Below the pieces are notes generated by a model. That model was not told the origin of the DNA. It worked only from the letters and a program-made list of their open reading frames with translations, and made no database searches. Below, in pieces: positions 1-8,658 of a stretch of 64,000 nucleotides of DNA; positions within the stretch are counted from its first letter, which is position 1; each line of letters starts with the position of its first letter. Source of the DNA: RHKX01 sp041393495 (GTDB lineage Bacteria > Actinomycetota > Thermoleophilia > Solirubrobacterales > 70-9). The position numbers were made by a program, and so were the translations under genes. Location: the NCBI GenBank assembly GCA_041393495.1, contig JAWKKA010000002.1, positions 62,001-126,000 of the forward strand, written 5' to 3'.

Positions 1-1
1 G

Positions 2-1054
2 ACCCCCGACGAGTACGCCGCGTACCTGACCCGGCTCTACGAGCTGCTGCCGGAGCTGCGCGACGTCCGGCTGTCGGTCCATTGCCACGACGACCTCGGG
101 CTCGCGGTCGCGAACTCGTTCGCCGGCGTCCGGGCGGGCGCCCGCCAGGTCGAGTGCGCGGTCAACGGGATCGGCGAGCGCGCCGGCAACTGCGCGCTGG
201 AGGAGATCGTGATGCTGCTGCGAACGCGGCGCGGCGACCACGGCTTCGACACCGGGCTCGAGACGACCGAGCTGGCGCGGACGAGCCGGATGGTCTCGCG
301 GTTCACCGGCTACGTGGTCCAGCCGAACAAGGCGGTCGTCGGGCGCAACGCGTTCGCGCACGAGTCCGGGATCCACCAGGACGGCGTGCTGAAGGAGCGA
401 ACCACGTTCGAGATCATGGACGCGCGCGACGTCGGACTCGACTCCAACCAGATCGTGCTCGGCAAGCACTCCGGCCGCCACGCGCTCAAGGACGCGCTCG
501 CGCAGCTCGGGTTCGTCGTCGAGGGCAACGCCCTCAACCAGGCGTTCAAGCGCTTCAAGGCGCTGGCGGACAAGAAGAAGCAGGTCACGGCGCTCGACCT
601 CGAGGCGATCGTCTCCGACGAGATGCGCGAGGCCGCCCAGAAGTACGAGCTCGCCTGGTTCGAGGTCGAGGCGGGGACGCGGCGGCAGCCGCTGGCGCGC
701 GTCGGCGTGACGACGCCGGCCGGCGAGGAGGTCGGCGGCGAGTCGGGCGGGGACGGCCCCGTCGATGCCGTCTTCGGCGCGATCCAGGCGGCCGTCGACA
801 CCCGCTGCGAGCTCAGCCAGTACCTGGTCGCGGCCGTCGGCGAGGGCGATGACGCCCTCGGCGAGGTAACCGTGATGCTCCGCGCCCACGGCCGCCTCGC
901 CAGCGGCCAGGGCGTCTCGACGGACATCATCGAGGCCTCGGCGCAGGCGTACGTCCGCGCGCTCGCCAACGCGCTCGACGGCGCCGCGGTGCGGGAGGCG
1001 GAATCGGTGGCCGCCGACGCCGCATCGGCGTCGCCGTTCCCGCCGGGGCCGTAG
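2..1054 (+). CDS. leuA: 2-isopropylmalate synthase, 3' part
   Basis: First committed step of leucine synthesis: acetyl-CoA plus 2-oxoisovalerate gives 2-isopropylmalate. The start lies outside the window; the visible frame opens at base 2. Visible in order: the end of the TIM barrel with the HCHDDLGLAVAN metal-site signature (about 27 codons in), NGIGERAGN, the GRNAFAHESGIHQDG and KHSGRHAL accessory-domain motifs, then a C-terminal LeuA regulatory (leucine-binding) domain from about codon 220, containing SQYLVAAVGEG. The last 25 residues are Ala/Ser/Pro-rich. leuC, leuD and leuB follow within 7 kb but are separated by unrelated genes. The domain order separates it from the citramalate synthase at 9.8 kb. 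Homocitrate synthase is unlikely given the neighbours. Confidence 0.93.
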   Translation, partial: TPDEYAAYLTRLYELLPELRDVRLSVHCHDDLGLAVANSFAGVRAGARQVECAVNGIGERAGNCALEEIVMLLRTRRGDHGFDTGLETTELARTSRMVSRFTGYVVQPNKAVVGRNAFAHESGIHQDGVLKERTTFEIMDARDVGLDSNQIVLGKHSGRHALKDALAQLGFVVEGNALNQAFKRFKALADKKKQVTALDLEAIVSDEMREAAQKYELAWFEVEAGTRRQPLARVGVTTPAGEEVGGESGGDGPVDAVFGAIQAAVDTRCELSQYLVAAVGEGDDALGEVTVMLRAHGRLASGQGVSTDIIEASAQAYVRALANALDGAAVREAESVAADAASASPFPPGP

Positions 1055-1208
1055 GCGACCCGGCCGCCCGCCGCTGCGCGTCCGGTCCGACCGGCGGCGC
1101 CGGGGCCGGACCGGCGGCGCGAGCCATTTCCGGCGCCGCGTCCCGCGCTGGGGCGGGAGCAGCCGAGATCCCGGCCGAGAGCGCCCCGGCGCGCAGCGGG
1201 GCCCCGGA

Positions 1209-1214
1209 TAGACT
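1209..1214 (+). promoter_or_regulatory. -10 hexamer TAGACT of SDR gene (leaderless type)
   Basis: TAGACT ends 9 nt before the ATG at 1224 and there is no Shine-Dalgarno between them. Transcription would begin at or within a few bases of the start codon. The same arrangement recurs across the window. Confidence 0.55.
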
Positions 1215-1223
1215 CCGGCGCGC

Positions 1224-1973
1224 ATGGGCGCCCTCGACGGCAAGGTCGCAGCGATCACCGGGGCCTCGTCCGGGATCGGCGCCGCGACTGCGCTGGCGCT
1301 CGCCACCGAGGGGGCTGCCGTCGCCCTGGCGGCACGGCGGCGTGACCGGATCGACGAGCTCGCGAAGCGGATCGAGTCCGGCGGCGGGCGGGCGCTCGCG
1401 ATCGAGACCGACGTCAGCGACGAGGCGCAGGCGCGGGCGTTCGTCGACCGGGCCAACGATGACCTCGGCGGGCTCGACGTCCTCGTCAACAACGCCGGGG
1501 TGATGCTGCTCGGCCCGGTCGCGGGGGCGGCGACCGAGGAGTGGCGGCGGATGATCGACGTCAACCTGCTCGGCCTGCTCTACTGCACCCACGCGGCGCT
1601 GCCGATCATGGGAGCGGCCGGCAGCGGCGACATCGTCAACGTCGCCTCGGTCGCGGGGCGGGTCGCCTCGCTCGGCAGCGGCGTCTACAACATGACGAAG
1701 TGGGGGGTGGTCGGCTTCTCCGAGGCGCTCCGTCAGGAGTGCGCCCGTGCCGGCATTCGCGTCACGGCGATCGAGCCGGGCTGGGTCGATACCGAGCTGC
1801 AGGGCCACAACGAGAACCCGGTCGTCGTCGCGGCGATGAAGAAGATGATCGGGAGGATCGGCAAGGTGCTCGAGCCCGAGGACATCGCCCGGACGATCGC
1901 CTTCGCGGTGACCCAGCCACCGCACGTAAGCATCAACGAGGTGCTGATCCGCCCGACGGCGCAGTCGCGCTGA
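1224..1973 (+). CDS. SDR family NAD(P)-dependent oxidoreductase
   Basis: Classical short-chain dehydrogenase/reductase of 249 residues, the normal family length. The Rossmann cofactor motif TGASSGIG is at about residues 13-20, NNAG at about 90-93, the catalytic Ser in VASVAGR and the YNMTK (YxxxK) active-site pair at about 155-159. It ends with the usual PG-based substrate loop (EPGWVDTE). Substrate cannot be told from sequence. The start is set by a TAGACT -10 box just upstream. It converges on the flavoprotein gene with an 81-bp gap. No evidence links it to the flanking leu genes. Confidence 0.9.
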   Translation: MGALDGKVAAITGASSGIGAATALALATEGAAVALAARRRDRIDELAKRIESGGGRALAIETDVSDEAQARAFVDRANDDLGGLDVLVNNAGVMLLGPVAGAATEEWRRMIDVNLLGLLYCTHAALPIMGAAGSGDIVNVASVAGRVASLGSGVYNMTKWGVVGFSEALRQECARAGIRVTAIEPGWVDTELQGHNENPVVVAAMKKMIGRIGKVLEPEDIARTIAFAVTQPPHVSINEVLIRPTAQSR

Positions 1974-2054
1974 GGGCGGGCCCGCAGCGCCGCTCCGACG
2001 AGCTCGAGGTCGAGCGCGCCCGGCGCCCGGCGCCGTGCGGGTCGCCGTCCGGGC

Positions 2055-3308
2055 TCAGCCGCCGTCCGTCGCCCCGGCTGCGCCGACGCCGGAGCCGGCC
2101 AGCTCCTCGAGCGCGATGCCGGGATCGCTGAGATCGCCAGCGGCCAACGTCCGTCGCGAGCGGATCAGCCCGCGGATCGCATCGTTGACGTCCCAGACGT
2201 TCAGGTTCATGCCGGCGACCAGGCGCTCGTCCTTGAGCCAGAACGCGATCAGCTCCCGGCCGTCGACATCGCCGCGGAAGACGACCTCGTCCCACTCGGT
2301 CGCGAAGCCGCTGTATTCCATCCCGGTGTCGTACTGGTCGGAGAAGAAGTAGGGGATCTCCTCGTAACGGACCGGCTCGCCGAGCATCGCCCCGGCGGCC
2401 GCAGGTCCCTGGTTCAGCGCGTTCGCCCAGTGCTCGACCCGGATGTGGCGCCCGTAGAACGGGTGGAAGGCGTTGGCGACGTCGCCGGCGGCGAAGATTC
2501 CCGGGACGCTCGTCTCGAGGCTCTCGTCGACGAGGATGCCGTTGTCGAGCCGCAGCCCCGCCGCCTCGGCCAGCCCGGTCCGGGGCGCGACGCCGATGCC
2601 GACGACGACGTCGGTCGCCTCGATCGCCTTCCCGGCGCCGGTGACGACCCGCTCCACCGAGCCATCGCCGTCGAAGCGCTCGACGCCGGACTCGGGCAGG
2701 AACTCGACCCCGTTGGCGACGTGGAGGTCGCGGTAGATGCGGCCCACCTCGGCGCCGAGGACCCTGAGCAGGGGGAGCTCCGCGCTTTCGATCATCGTCA
2801 CCTCGCATCCCTTCTGGCGTGCGGAGGCGGCGATCTCGGACCCGATCCAGCCGGCGCCGACCACCACGAAGTGCCGACCGGGTTCGAATCGTGCGCCGAT
2901 CCGCTCCGAGTCGGCGAGCGTTCGCAGGTAGTGGACGCCGTCCAGCTCGGCACCCGGCAGGCTGAGGCGGCGCGGCTCCGCGCCGGTCGCGATCAGCAGG
3001 CGGTCGTAGCCGAGGCGTCGATCATCGTCGAGGACGACCTCGCCCGAGCCGGCGTCGATGGCGGCCGCCCGGGTCTCCGTCCAGAGCTCGATCCGGTTGT
3101 CGGCGTAGAAGCCCTCGTCGTGGACGTACGGACGGTCGGCCTCGCCACGCAGGTAGTCCTTCGACAGCGGCGGTCGCTCGTAGGGTCGCTCCGGCTCGTC
3201 GCCGATCAGGACCACGCGGCCGTCGAAGCCCTCCGCGCGCAGGGCTTCGGCCGCCTTGGCCCCGGTCAGTCCGGCGCCGACGATGATGAAGGTCTGTTCG
3301 GTGGCCAT
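2055..3308 (-). CDS. FAD-dependent NAD(P)H:ferredoxin-type reductase
   Basis: Flavoprotein of 417 residues in the ferredoxin/rhodocoxin/putidaredoxin reductase family (pyridine nucleotide-disulfide oxidoreductase fold without a redox disulfide). It has an N-terminal FAD dinucleotide motif (VGAGLTGAKAAEAL), a second NAD(P) motif near residue 147 (VVVGAGWIGSE), the FAD-contacting GIFAAGDVAN near residue 270, and the C-terminal reductase domain. The likely role is electron transfer from NAD(P)H to a ferredoxin or P450 partner, but no ferredoxin gene is nearby. A GAGGAGG Shine-Dalgarno lies 6 nt before the ATG, so this gene is leadered. It is divergent from the XRE regulator, which could control it. 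Confidence 0.85.
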   Translation of the reverse strand: MATEQTFIIVGAGLTGAKAAEALRAEGFDGRVVLIGDEPERPYERPPLSKDYLRGEADRPYVHDEGFYADNRIELWTETRAAAIDAGSGEVVLDDDRRLGYDRLLIATGAEPRRLSLPGAELDGVHYLRTLADSERIGARFEPGRHFVVVGAGWIGSEIAASARQKGCEVTMIESAELPLLRVLGAEVGRIYRDLHVANGVEFLPESGVERFDGDGSVERVVTGAGKAIEATDVVVGIGVAPRTGLAEAAGLRLDNGILVDESLETSVPGIFAAGDVANAFHPFYGRHIRVEHWANALNQGPAAAGAMLGEPVRYEEIPYFFSDQYDTGMEYSGFATEWDEVVFRGDVDGRELIAFWLKDERLVAGMNLNVWDVNDAIRGLIRSRRTLAAGDLSDPGIALEELAGSGVGAAGATDGG

Positions 3309-3441
3309 GCGGTCCTCCTCTGGTCGGTGGGTCGATTCGGCCCGTCGACTGTTAGCGTCGCAGCCCGGTCAGTTCTTACCCCGGAAAGGGCGGCCCTAAG
3401 CCGGCGTACCCGGACGGGTGGGCCCGGGCCCGACGCCTGAC

Positions 3442-3474
3442 TTGAATCACGGACGGGAGTACGTGATAACGTAC
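3442..3474 (+). promoter_or_regulatory. Promoter with embedded palindrome upstream of XRE regulator
   Basis: TTGAAT (3442-3447), a 17-nt spacer and GATAAC (3465-3470) form a sigma-A-type promoter. The inverted repeat GTACGT-GATA-ACGTAC (3459-3474) covers the -10 box, a natural operator position for autorepression. The operator role is inferred. Confidence 0.5.
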
Positions 3475-3479
3475 AGCGC

Positions 3480-4088
3480 GTGATGACCACCGCGACAGCG
3501 GCGGCCGCGACCGGCGCCGCGATCGACCCGGCTGCGATCGGCGTCCGGGTGAAGGCCCTGCGCGAAGGCATGGGGCTGTCACTGCGTGATCTCGCGGAGC
3601 GCTCCGGGGTCGGCGCTGCGACCCTCTCGCAGGTCGAGCGCGGCGAGAGCAGCCCGACGCTGACCGTGGCGGCACGGATCGCCGACGGGCTCGAGTTGAC
3701 CCTCTCGCAGCTCCTTCGCCTCGAGGAGAGCCACCACGTCGTGATCGTGCGGGCCGGAAGCGGGCGGCGTAGCAGCCGCCCCGGGCACGAGATCGAGGAG
3801 CTGACCCCGCCCCTGCCCGGCCAGCGCGCGGACGTCTCGCGCCACCGCCTCGGTCCGGGCCGCTCGACCGGTGGCGAGGGCGATCCGCCGATCCACGAGC
3901 CCGGCAGCCGCGAGACCGTCGTCGTCCTGTCCGGGGCCGTCGAGTTGGCGGTCGACGGCGAGCACCATCCGCTCGCGACCGGCGACAGCGCCACCTTCGA
4001 CGCCGACCTTCCCCACAGCCTCGCCAACCCGGGGACGGCGACGGCCGAGGTCCTCGCCGTGATCGCCGCCGGGCTGAGGCGAAGCTGA
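3480..4088 (+). CDS. XRE-family regulator with C-terminal cupin
   Basis: Transcriptional regulator of about 200 residues. A Cro/CI helix-turn-helix lies at about residues 20-75 (SLRDLAERSGVGAATLSQVE is the core) and a small cupin barrel at about 120-198 (HEPGSRETVVVLSG; LATGDSATF). This fold senses a small ligand and usually controls an adjacent metabolic or efflux gene. GTG at 3480 and ATG at 3483 are alternative starts; both are 9-12 nt from the -10, so the mRNA is probably leaderless. The promoter-overlapping palindrome suggests autoregulation. The divergent flavoprotein is the obvious candidate target. leuC starts 33 nt downstream and has its own Shine-Dalgarno. Confidence 0.85.
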   Translation: MMTTATAAAATGAAIDPAAIGVRVKALREGMGLSLRDLAERSGVGAATLSQVERGESSPTLTVAARIADGLELTLSQLLRLEESHHVVIVRAGSGRRSSRPGHEIEELTPPLPGQRADVSRHRLGPGRSTGGEGDPPIHEPGSRETVVVLSGAVELAVDGEHHPLATGDSATFDADLPHSLANPGTATAEVLAVIAAGLRRS

Positions 4089-4121
4089 GATGACGCGAGC
4101 CAATCGAGAGAGGAGCAGGAG

Positions 4122-5534
4122 ATGAGCGCCGAGACGATGTTCGAGAAGATCTGGAAGCGGCACGAGGTCGCCGACGGGCTGATCTACATCGACCTTCACC
4201 TCGTCCACGAGGTGACGTCGCCGCAGGCCTTCGACGGGCTCCGGCTCGCCGGCCGTCCGGTCCGCCGTCCCGACCGGACGCTCGCGACCGCCGACCACAA
4301 CGTCCCGACCGACGACACGCCGGCCGCCCGGCTGATCGCCGACGCGCTGTCGCGCAAGCAGGTCGAGGCGCTGGAGCGCAACTGCGAGGAGTTCGGCGTG
4401 CCGCTCTACTCGCTGGGCTCGGACCGGCGCGGGATCGTCCACGTGATCGGCCCCGAGCTCGGGCTCACCCAGCCGGGGATGACGATCGTCTGCGGCGACT
4501 CGCACACCGCCACCCACGGGGCCTTCGGCGCGCTCGCGTTCGGGATCGGCACCTCCGAGGTCGAGCACGTCCTCGCAACCCAGACCCTGGTTCAGCGGCA
4601 GCCGAAGACGATGCGCGTCAACTACCGCGGCGAGCTGCCCGCCGGGGTCAGCGCCAAGGACATGATCCTGGCGACGATCGGCCGCCTCGGCACCGGCGGG
4701 ATGGTCGGACACGTCGTCGAGTACGCCGGCGAGACCGTTCGCGCCCTCTCGATGGAGGCGCGGATGACGATCTGCAACATGACGATCGAGGGCGGCGGCC
4801 GGGCCGGGATGATCGCCCCCGACGAGACCACGTTCGAGTACGTGCGCGGGCGCCCCGGCGCCCCCGCTGACTTCGACGCCGCCGTCGCCGGGTGGCGCGG
4901 GCTCGCCGGCGACGAGGGCGCCCGGTTCGACACCGAGGTCGAGATCGACGCCGCGACCCTGTCGCCGATGGTCACCTGGGGCACGAACCCCGGCATGGTC
5001 ACCGAGGTCGCCGGGCGCGTGCCGGACCCGGCGACGCTCGAGGGCCCGGTCGATGCCGAGACGGCCGAGCGGGCGCTCGCCTACATGGCGCTCGAGCCGG
5101 GCACCCCGATGACCGAGATCGAGCTCGATCGCGTCTTCATCGGGTCCTGCACGAACTCGCGGATCGAGGACCTGCGCGCGGCTGCCGCGATGATCGGCGA
5201 CCGCAGGGTCGCGACGGGCGTCCGCGCGATGGTCGTCCCCGGCTCCGAGCAGGTCCGCGCGACCGCGGAGGAGGAGGGACTCGATGAGGTCTTCCGGGCC
5301 GCCGGCTTCGAGTGGCGGGCATCGGGCTGCTCGATGTGCCTGGGGATGAACCCCGACATCCTGATCGCCGGCGAGCGCTGCGCCTCGACCTCGAACCGGA
5401 ACTTCGAGGGGCGCCAGGGCAAGGGCGGACGGACCCATCTGGTCAGCCCGCGGATGGCCGCCGCCGCCGCGATCGAGGGGCGGTTCGTCGACATCAGGGA
5501 ATGGCCGGCGACGAGCGACGGAGGTGCGCGATGA
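4122..5534 (+). CDS. leuC: 3-isopropylmalate dehydratase large subunit
   Basis: Catalytic subunit of the isopropylmalate isomerase LeuCD (2- to 3-isopropylmalate), an aconitase-family [4Fe-4S] enzyme of 470 residues, the usual length. Motifs: CGDSHTATHGAFGALAFGIG around residue 125, and the cluster-ligand Cys residues in GSCTNSRIEDL (about 345) and GCSMCLGMNPD (about 405). The start has an AGGAG Shine-Dalgarno. The stop overlaps the leuD ATG (ATGA), so the subunits are translationally coupled. Confidence 0.96.
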   Translation: MSAETMFEKIWKRHEVADGLIYIDLHLVHEVTSPQAFDGLRLAGRPVRRPDRTLATADHNVPTDDTPAARLIADALSRKQVEALERNCEEFGVPLYSLGSDRRGIVHVIGPELGLTQPGMTIVCGDSHTATHGAFGALAFGIGTSEVEHVLATQTLVQRQPKTMRVNYRGELPAGVSAKDMILATIGRLGTGGMVGHVVEYAGETVRALSMEARMTICNMTIEGGGRAGMIAPDETTFEYVRGRPGAPADFDAAVAGWRGLAGDEGARFDTEVEIDAATLSPMVTWGTNPGMVTEVAGRVPDPATLEGPVDAETAERALAYMALEPGTPMTEIELDRVFIGSCTNSRIEDLRAAAAMIGDRRVATGVRAMVVPGSEQVRATAEEEGLDEVFRAAGFEWRASGCSMCLGMNPDILIAGERCASTSNRNFEGRQGKGGRTHLVSPRMAAAAAIEGRFVDIREWPATSDGGAR

Positions 5535-6090
5535 GGCCGATCGACGTGATCGTCGGGAAGGTGGCGGTGCTCGACCGCGCCGACATCGACACCGACCAGA
5601 TCATCCCGAAGCAGTTCCTGAAGCGGATCGAGCGGACCGGCTTCGGCGAGTTCCTGTTCTACGACTGGATCCGCGACGGCGAGATCGAGCTCGAGCCGAA
5701 CCCGGTGCTGGTCGCGGGGCCGAACTTCGGCTCCGGCTCCTCGCGCGAGCACGCCGTCTGGGCGCTGGCCGACTTCGGCTTTCAAGCCGTGATCGCGCCG
5801 TCGTTCTCGGACATCTTCTACTCGAACGCGACCAAGAACGGCTTCCTCCCGGTCATCCTGTCGCGCGAGCACTGCCGCGGGATCGCCGCCGCCGGCAGCG
5901 TCGGATCGACCTCGACGACCAGACGGTCGACTACGAGGGCGGCGTCGTCCGCTTCGAGATCGACGAGGAGACCAAGCACCGGCTGCTCGGCGGGCACGAC
6001 GAGATCTCGATCACGCTGCAGTCGCAGGACGCGATCGCCGCCTACGAGGAAGCCCACCCGGCGCTCGGCGCCGCGACGACGGCGCTCTGA
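5531..6090 (+). CDS. leuD: 3-isopropylmalate dehydratase small subunit, frameshifted in this sequence
   Basis: Small subunit of LeuCD. The first frame reads normally from the ATG at 5531 (DTDQIIPKQFLKRIERTGFG; GPNFGSGSSREHAVWAL) to about base 5902. The remaining domain (IDLDDQTVDYEGGVVRFEID ...) continues in the next frame to the stop at 6090. The 560-nt span is one base short of 187 codons. Restoring one base in the GG at 5903-5904 heals the gene to 186 residues, the normal length. Both halves are well conserved, with no other damage, so a sequencing or assembly deletion is more likely than a decayed gene. Confidence 0.85.
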
Positions 6091-6091
6091 G

Positions 6092-6865
6092 GTGGCGGCC
6101 GCGACGTCGCGGGACTGGGACGCGGCGACCTACGACCGCGTCTCGACACCGCAGCAGCGCTGGGCGGAGGCGGTGGTCGCGCGGCTGCCGCTGCACGGCG
6201 ACGAGACCGTCCTCGACGCCGGCTGCGGGACCGGCAGGGTCACGGCGATGCTGCTCGACCGCCTGCCCGGCGGCCGGATCATCGCCGTCGACGGCTCGGC
6301 GGCGATGGTCGCCGAGGCCCGGGCCCGCCTCGACCCCGACCGCGTCGAGGTGCGGCACTCCGACCTGCTCGGCCTCCGGCTCGCCGCGCCCGTCGACGCT
6401 GTCTTCAGCAACGCCGTCTTCCACTGGATCGCCGACCATGCGCGGCTGTTCGCGACGCTCGCCGCGGCGCTCGTGCCGGGCGGCCCGCTCGTGGCCCAGT
6501 GCGGTGGCACCGGCAACGTGGCGAGCTTCTACGCGGCGGTCGGTGACGTCGTCGCCGGCGGCGGCTTCCCGGAGCTGGCCGGCTTCGATCCCGCCTATTT
6601 CGCCGGGCCGGACGAGACTGCCGAACGGCTCGCCGCGGCCGGCTTCGAGTCGATCGAGTGCGGCCTCGAGGAGCAGCCGGTCGTGCCGCCCGAGCCGCGC
6701 GAGTTCCTCCGCAGCGTCTGTCTCGGCGCCCACCTCGAGCGACTGCCAGCCGACCGCCGCGACCGGCTCGTCGACGCGGTGTGGGAGCGGCTCGGCCCGG
6801 CGCCGGTGCTCGACTACGTGCGGCTCAACATCGCGGCCCGAAAGCAGGCGACCCCGACCCCCTGA
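6092..6865 (+). CDS. Class I SAM-dependent methyltransferase
   Basis: Rossmann-fold methyltransferase of 257 residues resembling the trans-aconitate 2-methyltransferase/UbiE-like group. The SAM-binding motif I VLDAGCGTGRVT is at about residues 40-51, the acidic residue ending strand 2 is in IIAVDGS, and FSNAVFHWI (motif IV/V region) is near residue 105. The GTG start lies 1 nt after the leuD stop, and no other start preserves the N-terminal helix. Trans-aconitate methylation would make sense next to an aconitase-family enzyme, but substrate is not provable here. Confidence 0.8.
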   Translation: MAAATSRDWDAATYDRVSTPQQRWAEAVVARLPLHGDETVLDAGCGTGRVTAMLLDRLPGGRIIAVDGSAAMVAEARARLDPDRVEVRHSDLLGLRLAAPVDAVFSNAVFHWIADHARLFATLAAALVPGGPLVAQCGGTGNVASFYAAVGDVVAGGGFPELAGFDPAYFAGPDETAERLAAAGFESIECGLEEQPVVPPEPREFLRSVCLGAHLERLPADRRDRLVDAVWERLGPAPVLDYVRLNIAARKQATPTP

Positions 6866-6910
6866 GCGGGGACGGGGCCACCCGGTCGTCCGGGGCGCGG
6901 CAGCGGGCGA

Positions 6911-7333
6911 TCAGCCGCCCGTCGCCTGCAGCGACTGGACCGCCTGGTCGGCGGCCTGCTGGCAGATGCCGAGCGCGGTCTCGGCGGCGGAGCCGCCCGC
7001 GGCCTCGGCCTGCTTGGCGCACTGCTCGAAGGCGTCGCGGGCCTGCTGGCAGGCGGCCTCGCCGGCCTGCTCGGCGGCCGTGCCCTCGATCGCGTCGATG
7101 CAGGCGTTGTAGACGTCGTCGGGGGTCGTCCCGCCGCTGCTTTCGGTCGCGGTCGTGTCGGTGCCTTCGGTGGTCGCAGTGTCCTCGCCGGTCGTGGTCG
7201 CCGACGTGTCAGCGGTCGTCGTCGTGGCCTCGGTCGTGACGCTCGTGTCGTCGCTCGAGCCGCATCCGGCGGCCGTCAGCCCGAGGGTGAGGGCGCCCAC
7301 GATCATCAGCGTGACCAGGTGGTGCTTGCGCAT
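6911..7333 (-). CDS. Small Thr-rich lipoprotein, function unknown
   Basis: Protein of 140 residues. It has a type II signal peptide: basic N-terminus, hydrophobic stretch and the lipobox LTAAGC with Cys at about residue 23. A Thr/Ser-rich low-complexity linker follows (about residues 25-70), then a helical C-terminal part with four Cys residues (NACIDAIEG, AACQQARD, EQCAKQAE, GICQQAAD) in an Ala/Gln-rich context. The spacing suggests a disulfide-linked helical hairpin exposed on the outer membrane face. The ATG at 7333 has a GGAGG Shine-Dalgarno, and the lipobox confirms this start. It is divergent from leuB. I recognise no family. Confidence 0.75.
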   Translation of the reverse strand: MRKHHLVTLMIVGALTLGLTAAGCGSSDDTSVTTEATTTTADTSATTTGEDTATTEGTDTTATESSGGTTPDDVYNACIDAIEGTAAEQAGEAACQQARDAFEQCAKQAEAAGGSAAETALGICQQAADQAVQSLQATGG

Positions 7334-7439
7334 TCCTTGCCTCCAGTGGATCTCCGATGTTCCCGACCGGAAAACCGCAGCCGGGCTGCGGCAGCCTAAC
7401 CGCCGCGGCCCCCGGCAGGCGATACGGTCCCGGGCCGCG

Positions 7440-8519
7440 ATGAGCCCGCCCGCAACCACTCCCCGCATCGTCGTCCTCGCCGGCGACGGGATCGGACCCG
7501 AGATCGTCGCCGCGGCGCGGGCCGTCCTCGACGCGCTCGGCAGCTTCGACTACGAGGAGCACCTGATCGGCGGGATCTCGATCGACGAGACCGGGACGCC
7601 GCTGGGGGCGGAGGCGCTGGCCGCCTGCCGGGGCGCCGACGCGGTCCTGCTCGGCGCCGTCGGCGGCCCGAAGTGGGACACGACCGATCCCGACCGCCCG
7701 CGCCCCGAGCAGGGGCTGCTCGGGCTCCGCAAGGGGCTCGGGCTGTACGCGAACCTGCGACCGGTCAAGCCGCTGGCGGCGCTGCTCGACGCGAGCCCGC
7801 TGCGCCGCGAGCGGATCGAGGGGACCGACCTGCTCGTCGTCCGCGAGCTCACCGGGGGCATCTACTTCGGCCGCAAGGACCGCACCGCCGACGCCGCGCT
7901 CGACGAGTGCGCCTACACGGTGGCCGAGATCGAGCGGATCGCCGCGACCGCGTTCGAGGCGGCGCGGCGGCGGGCCGGAGCGGAGGGGGGAGGCAGGGTC
8001 ACCTCGGTCGACAAGGCGAACGTGCTCGAGACCTCGCGGCTCTGGCGCGAGGTGGTCGGCAAGGTCGGTGACCGCTTCGACGACGTCGTGCTCGACCATC
8101 TGCTCGTCGACAACGCGGCGATGCAGCTCGTCTCCGACCCCGCGCAGTTCGACGTGATCGTCACCGAGAACATGTTCGGCGACATCCTCAGCGACGAGGC
8201 GGCGATGATCACCGGATCGCTGGGGATGCTCCCCTCGGCGAGCCTCGGCGACGGCGGTCCCGGCGTCTTCGAGCCGGTTCACGGCTCGGCCCCGGACATC
8301 GCCGGGCAGGGGGTGGCGAACCCGCTGGCGACCTTCCTCTCGGTGGCGCTGATGCTCCGCCACGGGCTCGACCGGGCCGCCGACGGGGACCGGATCGAGG
8401 CGGCCGTCGAGGTCGCGCTCGCCGACGGCCTGCGCACCGCCGACCTCTTCACCGGCGCCGCCGGCGAGCGCCGGGTCGGGACCGAGGAGGTCACCGCGGC
8501 GGTCGTCGCCGCCCTCTGA
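7440..8519 (+). CDS. leuB: 3-isopropylmalate dehydrogenase
   Basis: Oxidative decarboxylation of 3-isopropylmalate in leucine synthesis. It has 359 residues, typical of the bacterial LeuB group. VLAGDGIGPEIV is at the N-terminus; the substrate-specificity loop LRKGLGLYANLRPVK is near residue 100, RELTGGIYFG near 140, and the NAD-binding EPVHGSAPDIAGQGVANP near 280. Start chosen because the conserved TPRIVVLAGDG begins seven residues in. A GATACGGT element about 12-19 nt upstream may be the -10. Confidence 0.95.
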   Translation: MSPPATTPRIVVLAGDGIGPEIVAAARAVLDALGSFDYEEHLIGGISIDETGTPLGAEALAACRGADAVLLGAVGGPKWDTTDPDRPRPEQGLLGLRKGLGLYANLRPVKPLAALLDASPLRRERIEGTDLLVVRELTGGIYFGRKDRTADAALDECAYTVAEIERIAATAFEAARRRAGAEGGGRVTSVDKANVLETSRLWREVVGKVGDRFDDVVLDHLLVDNAAMQLVSDPAQFDVIVTENMFGDILSDEAAMITGSLGMLPSASLGDGGPGVFEPVHGSAPDIAGQGVANPLATFLSVALMLRHGLDRAADGDRIEAAVEVALADGLRTADLFTGAAGERRVGTEEVTAAVVAAL

Positions 8520-8658
8520 GCCCGTCCGCGCGGGGCTTCGCCGCCGCCGTCGCCGGCCTCCGAGCCGGCCTGCGGCCGCATCCCGACGGCGTCGGACTCG
8601 GGTCACCGGCGTCTCCATGCGCCATAATCGCCCCTCGCGATTCGAGAAGGAGGACGCA

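Noticed and set aside
82..852. Long overlapping Arg/Ala-rich frames throughout the window, e.g. this one inside leuA
   Set aside because: Typical antisense or out-of-frame artefacts of about 70% GC DNA: Arg/Ala/Gly/Pro-rich, no motifs, fully inside well-identified genes.
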